Source of the DNA: Linyphia triangularis
Lineage: Eukaryota > Arthropoda > Arachnida > Araneae > Linyphiidae
DNA length: 64,000 nucleotides
Assembly (NCBI GenBank): GCA_963978545.1
Contig: OZ021733.1
Coordinates: 31,944,924-32,008,923, forward strand
Direction: 5' to 3'
The position numbers and the translations under genes are program-made. The notes below the pieces were generated by a model that ran no database searches, had not been told where the DNA came from, and worked only from the letters and a program-made list of their open reading frames with translations. Shown piece by piece: positions 11,278 to 23,901 of the stretch. Within the stretch, counting starts at the first letter, position 1. The number at the start of each line of letters is the position of its first letter.

Positions 11278-14200
11278 AAACATAGCTATGTATTCCAATT
11301 TTAACTTCCCATATTAAAGAAATTTAAGTTGCTAGGTAAAAAAATATTGTACATTTTATGACACTCTTTCTTCGCACGAATTGAGGAAACAAAAGTTGAT
11401 TCTTTTTTCTCTCCTCCAACCCATTGAAATATTATTTTTTTGATATTCTAATTCCTTAATATTACTTTTACACAGTTCGTTAATCAGAGAATGATAAAAA
11501 TAATGGGTCTGCAGAAACAGAGCTCCATATTAGTCCCAGGCTATCAGTGTAATTGCTATAGGATGGGTATCTAAATCCCAAAGAGTAACACTAAGCCAAA
11601 AAAAAACCTCAAAGAACACACACAAAAAGCAAACTTTTTAAAATCTGAAAAAAAAAGAGAAGTGTACGAAAAAGTCACCTATAAAAGTATCAATTGTTAT
11701 TGAGTGTATCGTAACTTATAAACGAACTAAGATACAAAAAAGCATATTGATACGTAACATCATCCATGATATATAAAAAGATACTAAAATTACCTTTTGT
11801 TCACAAATTTAATATGTGACCCAGGCGAGGTTTACGCAAAGTTTCAATGCCATATTAAATACAAGTACTCGCAAAACTCAAAAATTAAACTGTAGGTTGT
11901 CGTGGTAACTATAGACACTGTTATAATGAGATCTTTTATAACTCTTATAGTTACAGAATTTGTTTTTATCAATTTGACAGTTGGTTCTTAAATTCGACAG
12001 GTGAAGCATCTATCTCACAAAAGACAGTGCATAAAGTCATCGCTCTTGCCATTAAGGTATAATCTCTTTTAAAAGAAAAGCTGTTCAATATTTTTCCTTA
12101 TTTGTATATTTCATTCGAAACTTTACGATAACGTTTTAATTGTAGTCCTGAATGCAGTGTATTTTCACCCTGGTGACAAAATCTCCAACTATTCTACGAA
12201 AGTATTTCTATATGATTTTAATAGCATTTGTTCTATTGCTTGCGAATATATTTTGATTATTACAATTTCCAGGTGGCAATAAACAGGAGCAATTGAATAA
12301 CTACCATCTTTTACATAAAAGGTATAATAAATGCACAGAATATATCGCATTACGAAGCCTCATATCTAACAGATTTCAAATAGCATTATTATACGCTCAA
12401 CTTTCAAACGTATTATTAAACAATTAGGCTTGTTATTCCCTTTGAAATATTAATTACCATTTTACAGCTTTTCAATTCAACGCTCTTTTAACCACTTCTT
12501 CAAATCGTCTATTTGAACCTTCGAAATTACGATGCTTCTGCCAATTATACAGTTTTGGATTCCAATTATTTAAACTATAAACTAGAATCCCTTTTAATTA
12601 ACTTGTAAACCGTAACTAAACATCAATTTCCATCATACATTAGTACTTGCGTCGAGTCTGAATAAGCATACTGATTAGAATACTTTTAATGTAAAGTTAG
12701 ACTTATGACGCGCGTATTACTCTAATAAAAGTCTCGCTGGTATGAATAACTAATTACCTTTACAATCATCACAAAATGTTATCTTCAAATACAAAGTGCA
12801 AGTTTGAAACGTTTATGAAGATGCTACTAATAATGAAAGAAAGCACTTAAACGCGCAGTCAAGTTCAATCAAACTAAACAAACTTAACAATTAGGGTTTT
12901 GACAAGTTTTCAACAACGGTAGAACTGTTTTAATATAAATAGTATATTTTATTCCTTACAATGCACATCCTTTCATTTTGTATAACTTAGAATTTAAAAA
13001 CAAATACATTCATTTTAGGAGGATTTTTATTTTATGCTGTTCTCGTGTTTTTTTTTATTTATTTTTTTAAATATTTTTTTTAGCTTTTTATTGATATATT
13101 TCTGTTTCTACTCATATTAGAAGTATGTTATAGTTTGTTTTAAAAAGCAAGCTTTAAATGTTAAATATAAAACTTTTACTTTTAACTATCACCTTTAGAG
13201 AAAATCAAAGCTAAAGGTTAAAGTCTTATATAGTGAATATTGAAAGTTTTCATTTCTTAAACAAAATATAACCTGCTTCAAATTTTAGTAAAAACAAAAG
13301 GAAAACATCAATCGAAAGGCAAAAAAACTTAATACGACATGAAATAAAAACACACAAAATAGATTTTTTTTGTTTTAAACTTACTGAGTCTCCTTAAAAT
13401 AAATAAAATATTTTAGCTATTTTGATATGATTGTTTCATATATTAGATGCTGCTTTTATAGCATCAGTGCTTACAGTTTCCGTAAAATTTTATCTTAATT
13501 AATTTTTGGAAACTAATTAAAGTTTCTAAAATTAAAATACAGCTGTTTCATATTAACAAGTCTATTTTTCATGCTTAGCAAACTTTTATTTCTTCCATAA
13601 TCCAGCTGAGTGATTTTTTTTTTGTACAATTGAACGGTTCTTTTCTTATCACTTTAACCACTATGGATGATAGAACATTAAAAACTAGCTAGCTTTTCTA
13701 AAATTAAGAATTATGACATTAGATGACTATTAGGTGACAAGGACTATATAATGAAATGAACACTCTTTGTAGAAAAGTTAATTACGTAAATTATAAGTTC
13801 TAAAATTAACTGATGGTTTAAGTATTTTTTTTTTTACTGGAACTTATTATTTTTAACCGGAATTTATTGGTGCGTGATATGTAAATTTTTTTCTCAGTTT
13901 TCTTTTTTATAACATTTTACTTTTACTTTAATATAAAACCATTAAATAAAATAAAGTCATATAAAATAAACTTCATAAAACGGACCAAATTGAACTTTTT
14001 TTTTCCATATCCGACTTATGGGAAGATTTTAATCGTAGTAACATTAGCAACATTGAAACTCGTGATAAGCCTTGTTTTAAATTATGTTGATTAACAGCTA
14101 AAAATAATTGTTTTAATTAGATACTATTATTTAGCATATTTTGGTATTAAAAGACTAAAGGTATCTAGTAAGTCCCATCAATATAGTTTCATTTTAACAA

Positions 14201-14490
14201 TGCAAAATTAAGATATCTGATTTTTAAACTTTATTGATATTTTATAAAGTTTAAACTTTCTGAATGTGTTATAAAAGCGAATAGTGTTCAATCACCATAT
14301 TTTTAGTAGGTTTAATAATATTAATTATAATTCTGTTTGAAATTCTATTCCTACACTGAGAATTTATAACACATACAAAATATATTGTGATATTAATTAT
14401 TACTTTTCATTCCTTTTTCTTTGAAGATTGTTTGACTGAAAAATACTAAAGTTTTGTAAGAGAAATCCGAAAGCTCCCTGTTGGGTCTTT
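11278..14490. other. 3.2 kb of AT-rich DNA with no recognised feature
   Basis: There are no open frames of note, no recognised repeat and no RNA gene. Poly-A/T runs of 8-10 bases are frequent. Confidence 0.5.
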
Positions 14491-14697
14491 TATATTATTT
14501 AGGTTGGTTGGCTGTTTTCAGATTATCTGGCGCCTTCAGCAACACGACGGCTATAATGCTCCGAAGCATTCGTCATTTGACAAGCCAACATACATTTACA
14601 AACTCCCATGCCGTACCCGGGACTCGAACCCGCAACCTCGTGGTCTAGAAGCTAATATGCTAACCACTATACCGTTTGGTCGGCTATATTATTTAGG
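14491..14697 (-). mobile_element. tRNA-derived SINE, family 1, full length
   Basis: The body is 14504-14684 in minus orientation, flanked by a perfect duplication TATATTATTTAGG (14491-14503 and 14685-14697). The complement of box B (GGACTCGAACC) and of the box A region (CTAACCACTATACC) are both present, so the tRNA head is complete. The AACC tail, seen as ggttggttgg, is at the left end. It differs from the 10747 copy by scattered substitutions. The 84-codon plus-strand frame here is non-coding SINE sequence. Confidence 0.95.
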
Positions 14698-16004
14698 AAT
14701 CATGTATCTGGTTATTTTCTTTAAAAAAAAAAAAAAAATTACGATGCTAAAACACTAGTTCCAATAATAGGTTTTTGTTCTTGAAGTAAATGAAAATTTC
14801 TAAAATGTTATAATATTACTGTTTGTATGCCACAATTAAGGCTTCCACCATTGTACCCAACTTTGTCTGTTGCAATTGAAACAAGATTAGTCCGAGTATT
14901 TGACAAGGGGTTCCTGGTTAGAAACATCTACATTTTCCTTACATTCGCCAATTTTCTGCTTGCAACATCCCTATTCTAAATCTGAGTTCTGTTTCTTTAA
15001 CGACTACCGCCATCCAGACTATCTAGCAGTAGCTAGTATTTTGATGGACAGGCATAAATAGTATTTGTGTAAGCATATAACCATAAAAATAATATTTTTA
15101 TTGACCTTATTTGGTCCTTTTTTTATTGAACAACATAGAAAATCCCAGTGTGCTACTAGATATCACCCAGTGCTTACAGAAGTAAGTAGAAAACATAAGT
15201 AAAAACAATACAAAAACAGTATCCATGTGATAATACCATAATACCATGTATAAACAAAAATCAAAATGTGTCTTCAATTATTGTCCTCTATAAGAATCAT
15301 CTCATTATTGGAAAATTAAGTACGTTTATAGGTATCTTCAATATATTTAATAAAAAGATCAAATGAATTTTTACTAGGAATTAAGCTGTTAAGAGCTGGA
15401 GGTTAGTTAATGTTAAATTTCTTCAAGGCTAATTCAGGACTTCCTCTGTGAGAAATTTTTTGAAATAAAAATAAAATGTGTCAGACGTTCTCAACACCTA
15501 CGACATTCCAGTCGCAAATTGCATTCAAACTTAAATTGAATATGTTGAGGTATTTTTTATAGTTACCGTGACGTGTAAGAAGTTGTGTAGTTTTAAAATT
15601 AGTAAAAAAAGTGACGGCAAGATATTCTTAAATTAATGTTTGGGGAAAATCTTTTCGTGATGCTTGATGTATCCCCCTGAGATGATATATAATTCGTTCC
15701 ATGATTTCAGGATATTTCCATCAAAATCTTCTTATAGTACGATTGGGGAACATTGACTTATTTGGCCCTTTGTAGCACAAATTTTTATCTTACATTAGCA
15801 TTTTCTCCTATTTTTACTAATAGGGATAGAATTAAATTATTTTAATGTATCGATTCAAGCTTCAAATTCATTAAATTATACAAATATAGAATTTAGTGGT
15901 ATTTTAATAGTAAGTAATGAAAGTTAATGTGTGTTTTAAGTTTGAGAACTTCATTAAAGGAAAATCTTTATTGATAACCCAACACTTTTTTAAATACGAT
16001 TATT

Positions 16005-16038
<34 letters not shown>

Positions 16039-17290
16039 ACATAAATCGACGCAAAAATTTTCAATTTCGAAGTGCGATGTTTTAGCATAGAATAAATAAC
16101 AAAATAATTATAGAACGATCTCTATTGTTAAAAATAGTGCAAGATTATTTTAACTTGCCATTATATATTCTATGAAAGTGCTAATAATTATTGATGATTA
16201 TGAGTGAATGATCTTTTAGAAAATGCACACTTAATGAATTTTTCTGAAGAATTAAGACACATTTAAATGAAAATAAACATTATGTAGTTTTAAATAAATA
16301 TATTACTTAAATCATAACTGTTATTTCCTTTAAAAAATAAAACATTTTGTCCGTATAATTTTGTTTGAATATGCATATAAAATTGTAATAAAATAAACAT
16401 AAAAGTTACTGCAGAATACACTTCTCACATAGCTATCATATGATCAAGCAAAACTAGATTGATAACTTAATAAAAAAAAATCCAGATGTTACCTTATTAA
16501 AACATTCGATTTATGGCTTCTAATGTATAAAGATATTTTTATATTTTTGGTTCAAATTTAGTACTTAGGTAGTTGCTTAATTTAATTAATAACACCTGAA
16601 ATAATTTCATAAAAAGCCATATCTCTTATACATAATTATTTATTACCTAGTAAGTTGCTCAGAGGCAAAGATTCTGAAAAGTGTTAGATATACAACTCCC
16701 TAGAATATTAATAACTCTGATTTCTGATAGGACATGATAATTATGATGACTGTTTGTTAAAGATACTAACATTACCATTAATATATTTGTAGAAACCATA
16801 AACATATTAGAGAGGTATCTTAAGAAAGTAATATTCATTCATCAAACCTAAAATCAGCTGTACTATAAATTACAATATTATATCATTAAAAGTAATTATT
16901 ACTAAACTAACACAGATTTCAATCACTACAGCATCTCAATACAGTAATCTAAAGTAACAATTACCGCAAAAGTATAAATAATCTATTTCACTATCAATTG
17001 CAATTATATTTCAAGCTTTATGAAGGCATTTGTTATTAACGCGTTGAACTAATATGTGATTAAAATCAGTAATAAAGTGTAAGAAAACTGGAGGTTATAT
17101 TTAACATAAAATTATAACAAAAACGTGAAATGATTGAGCGACATTTTCATCAAACCGTGAAATTTACTGGAAAAAAGTTTTAACATTATAATCTCACCTA
17201 CAACGCAGTGGGTAATTATTTCAATGTTCTTTGCTAGACTTAAACTTTTTGTCTTAATTTACCTCAATTCCCCATAGTACCCTACAAAAA
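14698..17290. other. 2.6 kb of AT-rich DNA; long poly-A tract
   Basis: I see no gene or recognised repeat. A pure A run of about 27 bases lies at about 16009-16035. It could mark the 3' end of an old retroposed copy, but nothing upstream is recognisable. Confidence 0.5.
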
Positions 17291-17816
17291 ACTAAAATAT
17301 GCAGCGACAAAACCAACGAAGCAAATAATCAAATCAGCGACACATAGCACGTACCTATCCGAGATTTTATCCCGTTAAAATAAACGATCTCTACTTGTTT
17401 TGGGTTGTTTATTTTTTACGTTTCTTTTTTCAAAAGCAACGTCGATCACTTTTAGTTACTTTCTTCATCTAAGGTGGTGTTTAGTAAACAAGTTTGATCG
17501 ATTCCGTAACCGGGACCTTTGAGTCGGTTTTGTGAGTTTTTATGGTATTCTCCGAATAAATATCGCATATCAACCTTTCTTTTTTTTTACTAGATGGGAT
17601 GGGGTTAACTGTAAATCAATATGCAGGAAACAACAAGCTTTAAGTATTTCCTTTTCTACTCTCCAGGAAAAATTGCTTTACTGGAGCGGATGCCTTAAGC
17701 TTCGATCCAGAGACTGGCATTTCAGATATATGTGTTTTATTGAGTGTGTTATTTTAAGAAGGTAGAATCTTGATACCAATCACTTTTGAATGAGGATTTT
17801 CTTAAAGGGGAGGTGA

Positions 17817-18017
17817 TGTTTTATTCTCCACTTTAATTTAAAGTTTGGCGATGCTTTGAGTATCAATCAGAGGAACAAATTGGATTTTTTGTTATCTGCG
17901 GGAGAGAATATTTTGAGAAAAGGGAAACTTGACCTTGAGTTGATAATATTTTTAAGAAAAGGTTTTGCTGAAAGAGCTGAATTGTTTGTTAAGCAACTTT
18001 ATGATTTCGGTATTTGA
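17817..18017 (+). other. Unrecognised 66-codon open stretch just before a SINE
   Basis: Between stops at 17814-17816 and 18015-18017 the plus strand is open with no ATG. It encodes a coherent amphipathic segment, including GKLDLELIIFLRKGFAERA then ELFVKQLYDF. The composition looks more protein-like than nearby frames. Just upstream, other frames give further coherent pieces (for example TGADALSFDPETGISDICVL near 17680-17740), as if a coding sequence had decayed by frameshifts. I recognise no domain. It may belong to the same dead element as the piggyBac-like remnant downstream. Confidence 0.25.
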
Positions 18018-18194
18018 TGGTTATTCCGGTTGATTATTTGGTTGGTTGTTTTCAGATTATCTGGCGCAGTCAGCAACACGAGGGCTATAATGCGCCGAAA
18101 CATTCGTCATTAGACAAGCCAACATACATTTACAAACACCCATGCCTTACACGGGACTCGAACCCGCAACCTCGCGGTCTAGATGGTTATTCCG
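18016..18194 (-). mobile_element. tRNA-derived SINE, family 1, 5'-truncated
   Basis: The insert is 18029-18181, flanked by a perfect duplication GATGGTTATTCCG (18016-18028 and 18182-18194). In its own minus orientation it begins tagaccgcgaggttgcggg, so the first part of the tRNA head, including box A, is missing while box B remains. The tail is longer than usual (caaccaaccaaataatcaac). 5' truncation with an intact duplication is the signature of incomplete target-primed reverse transcription. This copy should be silent for polymerase III. Confidence 0.95.
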
Positions 18195-18530
18195 AAGAAA
18201 AAGATAGTGGGAATTAATTTAATATTTTTTTCTAAGACGTTAGAGTATACTTTTTGTAATTTTATTAATGGTAAAATATTAAAATAATTACTTTTAAAAG
18301 GTTGAAAATTTAATCCATTTAAACGCTTATTTTTTATTAATTTAAATAATTATTACTTCGAAGGTAAAGGATTCTATGTGATATTTTTTTGTTGTGTGAG
18401 CTTAAATATTTATTATCATTTAGTGAACTTAAATGTTTATTAATATTTTGTTAATTTAAATTTATTTGGACTTTATTTTTTTGTGATATTTGGAGTGTGT
18501 ACATACACCCTTTAAATTTAAACAATCACT

Positions 18531-18830
18531 GATCTTGCTATCACAAATGCTTGGTTGGTACAAGCGAGTACGTCCTGATAGAGTTTTGCATTTAATAAAG
18601 TTTATACTTGAGATTGGTGAAATCTTATGTTATTGGTCAAGAGATTATTGTTATTATAATGAGATTTATTAGGAGAGAGTGACCAACAAAAGAAATCGAC
18701 CCTTTCTTAAAATAAAAGTAGAGCCACTTCAGTAAGAAATCACTTACAGAAATTCGGAGTGATAAAACTGATTACTGGTCAGAACATTTGGACTCAAAGT
18801 AACGTTGCAAATTTCGTGGTTTTAGTAGTT
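18531..18830 (+). pseudogene. Decayed piggyBac-type (PGBD-like) transposase C-terminus
   Basis: Three plus-strand pieces follow each other in different frames. They are DLAITNAWLV (18531-18560), YKRVRPDRVLHLIKFILEI followed by GEILC (from 18559), and LTEIRSDKTDYWSEHLDSK, a stop, then RCKFRGF (18743-18822). The order, a D-A-NAW block, a basic YK segment, an LIKF-LEI block, then a histidine/tryptophan-RCK tail, is what I recall from the end of the piggyBac DDE domain (DDE_Tnp_1_7) and its C-terminal cysteine-rich tail. Two frameshifts and one stop make it dead. No catalytic aspartate region is visible upstream. The assignment rests on remembered family pattern. Confidence 0.5.
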
Positions 18831-20030
18831 ATATTTCCATTATATTAATAGTTTTTTCATTCCTTACCATTCAAGATCACGGTTAACAATAATAAAAAAA
18901 AATATTGTTATGAGTGATTTAACTTTTTTTTTATTTTTACTAAATTTTAGTATTAAAAATATGTAGTTTTGTAATCATGATTTCTTCCTGTGAGGTGGAC
19001 GTATTTTAATACAAAACTTTTTGGGGTACTCGGTTTCCATAACTGACAAAAAAATATTATATTGTTGGTCCTTTTATAATGTGCATGCTTGCTATAACGT
19101 TTATTCATGGTGTTGGCGATTGGAAACAATTAAAACTAATTGAATTAATCAAAAACAACAATGATTGGATTTTCTTTAAATATTTTCCCTTCACTTAATG
19201 GTTATCAAGGAACTATATATATATATATATATTTGTGAACAAATAAAAATTCATGCACTGTATGAATATGTAGTTATTCAAGCGCCTGATCCAATGCACA
19301 ATTAGCTCGTTTGCAAACAAACGTCATTTTATGTATAGTATTAATATGTTAAAAATATTTTCATTACAATACATTAGTTCGATCCTTCCTTTTTCATATA
19401 GTAATACATGAAAAGGCATTGCAATCCATTTATGCTTTAATTCAAAATAACTATACACAAATAACTGTAATACAAATTTAACTATAGCAACACATGCAAT
19501 GTGAATAGTTATAGAACAATTATTTTAAGTAAAATAAATTATTGGCCTTTTACTTTTAGTTTATATATACTTTTTACTCATTTTTAAAGCCAATTCAATG
19601 AATACAATATGCAAAAGTAAATAAGGCTCATTAAAAGCTGATGTTGAATAATTCCTTAGTTGGAAACAAAGGCAGGAATGTCATAACAAAACACTGAAAG
19701 CTGACAACATTTAGACAATCAATACATTTAACTATCTTTTATGTTACCTAAACTTCATTTTGGGAGAAAGCTTTCAGAGAATAATGAAATTTAAGCCATT
19801 ACAAATTATACATTTAAAAAGAACCTTAACTAATAAGTCTGTTTGTTTGGATATTTGACTCTGAATTCATGCGAAGAGTGCTTTTCAATATTTTTCTTGC
19901 TTGTTTTGCTTCCAAAATAATTTTATTTTAATTTGTTTTCATTGTCACAAGAGATATTTTCATTCTCAATATATGTCACTTTTTAATTTTATTAATAAGT
20001 CTTAATGAATATTGATATATTGATAAAAGC
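18831..20030. other. AT-rich DNA with no recognised feature
   Basis: There is a short (AT)n run at about 19215-19231. Otherwise I see no coding region and no repeat shared with the rest of the window. Confidence 0.5.
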
Positions 20031-20039
20031 TTAATTGTA

Positions 20040-22480
20040 TCCACTACTATGGAGGATACAGAGAGAAAAACATATTATCGTTTTACAGGTGGAACAGTGA
20101 CTCAAACGAAATAAAAGAGAGAAATATAGCAATTGGTGGTCATAACGCAACAAAAGTGCAAGACAACAATATAATTGAAGATTCTGGAGAAAACCATTCT
20201 GCACATAAGGACAAGAAAAGTACAGCCCTGGCGTTTCAAAAAGAAAAATGAAGATCAGAGTCATGGATAAAAATCAGACTGTCTAAATCATTATATGAAC
20301 CCAAACGTGAACCTCGTTGATATTGTAAAAATATATTGTTGATTCCTTGTAAGTTCTCAAAAACGCTACAGACCCAGGGAGGGGTATAAAAATAAAGGGG
20401 AGAGAAATATAGCAATTCGTGGCCATATCGTAACAAAAGAGCAAGACAACAACATAGGTAAAGAATCAGGAGAAAACCATTTTGTACAAAAGGACAAGAA
20501 AAAGAACAGCCCTGGACCCCTGAAACAGTCAAAAAGGGGGGGAAATGTAGATCAGAGTCATGGATAAAAATCAGACAGTCTAAATCATTATATGCACCCA
20601 AACGTGAACCTCTTTTATATTGCATAAATATATTGTTGGTTCCATGAAAGTCTTCAAAAACGGTAAAGATCTAGGGAGGGGTATAAATATAAGGAGGAGA
20701 GAAATATAACAATTCATGGACATATCGTAGCAAAAGAGCTAGACGACAACATAAGTAAAGAATTTGGTGAATACCATTTTGTACATAAGGACAAGAAAAA
20801 GAACAGCCCTGGACCCCTGAAACAGTCAAAAAGGGGGGGAAATGTAGATCAGAGTCATGGATAAAAATCAGACAGTCTAAACCATTATATGCACCCAAAC
20901 GTGAACCTCTTTTATATTGCATAAATATATTGTTGGTTCCATGAAAGTCTTCAAAAACGGTAAAGATCCAGGGAGGGGTATAAATATAAGGAGGAGAGAA
21001 ATATAACAATTCGTGGACATATCGTAGCAAAAGAGCAAGACAACAACATAAGTAAAGAATCTGGTGAATACCATTTTGTACATAAATACAAGAAAAAGAA
21101 CAGCCCTGGACCCCTGAAACAGTCACAAAGGATAAATATCAAACAGTCGAAATAATTATCTGCACAGGAACGTGAAACTCGTTCATATTGTATAAATACA
21201 TTGCGGCACCAGATAAGTCCTCAAAAATCAGAAAAGACGCAAGAAAAGGTATAAATCTTAGTTTGAAGATTCTGATTTTATAAAGGTACATTTTTCTATA
21301 TTATTGATTGAAGAAATCTGAAATAGTATTCCACTGAAAATGACTTTACTGATAATAGTGGTGATGATCCCTCGATGAATCCCAACATTCTAGTCAACTA
21401 CTCGTATACTAATGACACGAAAAATGCGAGTGATTTACAAACATACACATATATAGCAATTGTTGACTATACCACAGCAAAAGAGCAAGACAACAACGAG
21501 ATTGAAGATTCTGGATAAAACCATCCTGTACATAAGAACAAGAAAAATAATAGCTCTGTCATTTCAAAAAGAAAAAATATAGATCAGAGTCATGGATAAA
21601 ATTCAAATTTCAAGTCGCAGCAAAAGATCTAGACAACAACGAGAATGAAGGTTCTGGATAAAACCATCCTGTACATAAGATAAAAAAAAAAAAAAAGAAT
21701 AGCTCTGTCGTTTCAAAAAGAAAAAATATAGATCAGAGCCATGGATAAAATTCAAACAGCCTAAATCATTATCTGCACAGGAACGAAAAACTCGTTCATA
21801 TTGTATAGATACATTTTGACACCATATAAGTTCTCAAACTCGGAAAAGATCCAAGAAAAGGTATAAATCTTCGTTTGAAGATACTGATTTTATAAAGGAA
21901 GATTTTTCTAGATTATTGATTGTTAAAATCTGGAACACGTATTCTACTCGAAATGATATTTCTTATAATAGTGAGGATGATGATGATCCAACGATTAACC
22001 ACAACATTCTCTTTAACTACTCAGGTCCTAATGATCCGAAAAATGCGTGTGGTTTGCAAACATATAAATGCATACACATATATAGCAATAAATAGCCATA
22101 CTGCAGAAAAAGAGCAAGACAACAACGAGAATGAAGAAAACCATCCTGTACACTAGAACAAGAAAAATAATAGCTCTGTCGTATCTAAAAGAAAAAATAT
22201 TGATCTGAGCCATGGTATAATTCAAACAGCCTAAATTATTATCTACATACGACGGTGCACCTCGTACATATTGTAAAAATATATTGTTGGTACCATATAT
22301 GTCCTCAAAATCGAAAAAGACTCAGGGAGGGATATAAATCTTCGTTTGAAGATATTTATTTTACAAAGGTAAATTTTTCTAGAAAGAATAGACAAACTCA
22401 CATTGTTTCTAAGCCATAAATCGCTACATCGTACACTGCACCAATTTAATTGATATAAAAAAGAAAAAAGATTGGGACCG
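20040..22480. repeat. Complex tandem array: 297-bp units plus longer relatives
   Basis: The landmark cagccctgg recurs at 20223, 20507, 20804 and 21101, giving spacings of 284, 297 and 297 bp, and degenerates into agctctgtc at about 21551, 21701 and 22171. The first part is made of short units. From about 21.2 kb the units are longer because they carry an extra segment of about 200 bp between the ggtataaa and the atatagcaat landmarks. Because 297 is a multiple of 3, minus-strand frames stay open across units (20236-20625 and 20671-21126). Their hydrophobic, Tyr/Leu/Cys-rich translation has no domain I recognise. Confidence 0.9.
21828..22095 (+). other. Coding-looking segment within the array (possible duplicated exon)
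   Basis: The plus strand is open for about 89 codons with no ATG, from just after a TGA at about 21819 to a TAG at 22093-22095. It encodes a charged, Asn/Asp-rich stretch including NDISYNSEDDDDPTINHNIL and FNYSGPNDPKNACGLQTY. A diverged copy at about 21330-21515 reads NDFTDNSGDDPSMNPNILVN, then YSYTNDTKNASDLQTY. Between the two, many differences fall at third codon positions and the length difference is 6 bases, so the frame is kept. This suggests the long unit once carried protein-coding sequence. The product is not recognised. Confidence 0.35.
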
Positions 22481-22739
22481 TTTATTGACAAAGAATATTA
22501 AGAAAAGACTCAATAAATTTCTTCACGCGATTCTTTATCATCAAAAGAAAATTATTTGTTTTGTGAAGAGTTTAGTAGGGTTTATAGAGAATTTTCTTAC
22601 CTTTAATGATTAGTGCTCCAAGAGACCAAGTAATTACCTTGATTTAAAAATCATCAGGATTACTTGAGTTTGAAAAATTGCTTTGAAACTTTTTTTTAAT
22701 TTTATTAACTCACAATATATAGTTAAAAAAGTTAGGAAT

Positions 22740-23869
22740 ACTATAAAGTGAGGAATCAATCAAAGGTTACTAAAAAGTTAGGAATCAATCAAAGGTTACT
22801 ATAAAGTTAGGAATCAATCAAAATTCTCTAAAATTCATAACAAAGAATCTGAAAGTAGTAGCTAATTTTTCTCACTTATTATTCAAATATCACACTTAAA
22901 AATATAATGATCTTTCACTCCATCCTCTCACACTAAGATGCATACAATATTTTCAATTGTGGTCAATAAAATAAATTTTAACTTTCCTTTGAACAAATCT
23001 AATCAAAGGAAACAATAAAATTCACCCAAAGTCATTACTAAAGACTTTAAAAGTTAATGATTCCTTACCTATTATTTAAATACAACAATAATATATAAAT
23101 ACATCATATAATCCTCATCAACAAAGATGCATAAAATGTTTTCAATTTTGCTCATTATACTACTTGTAACTTCCATTCCCAGGAAACTACAAATAAAGGA
23201 ACGAACCAAACCTTATCAAAAGTCATTACAAAAAACCTGCAAGTAACAATATTTCTACCCATCATACAAGTATCACAGTCACAATTATATTCATATCAAA
23301 ATCATTCGCTTTCCCCGTCTCTATTCTACCATCTAATAAACGATATAAAATATTTTAAATTTTAGTCATTAAATCACTTTTTACTAATTTTTCATTAAAT
23401 CCTTTAAATAATGAAACCAATCTAACTTTACCAAGAGTCATTAAAAACACAAATAACACTATTCTTTACACATTGTTCAAGTATCACAGTCCCGAATATG
23501 TTTGTATGAAAATAATTTATCTTCCTTCCTCCTCCTTCCTCCCATCCACAAAACAATATAAAATATTTTCGATTTCAGTCATTAAATTACTTTTTTTTAT
23601 TTTGTTTTTCATGGAATCTTTTCAATAAAGGAATCAATCAAACTTTAACAAGTCATTAAAAAAAACAAGCAACATGATTCTTTATTCATTGTTCAAGTAT
23701 TACAGTCCCAAATATGCTTATATGAAATTCATTCACCTTCCTTCCTCATCTTCCCATCCACTAAATGATATTAAATATTTTCAATTTCAGTCATTAAATT
23801 ACATGTTATTACTTTGTTTTTCATGGGATCTTTTCAATAAAAGAACCAATCAAACTTTAACAAGAGTAA

Positions 23870-23901
<32 letters not shown>

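Noticed and set aside
20671..21126. A 151-codon repeat-containing membrane protein on the minus strand
   Set aside because: It runs through two 297-bp tandem units and stays open only because 297 is a multiple of 3. The translation has no domain, and flanking units break the frame.
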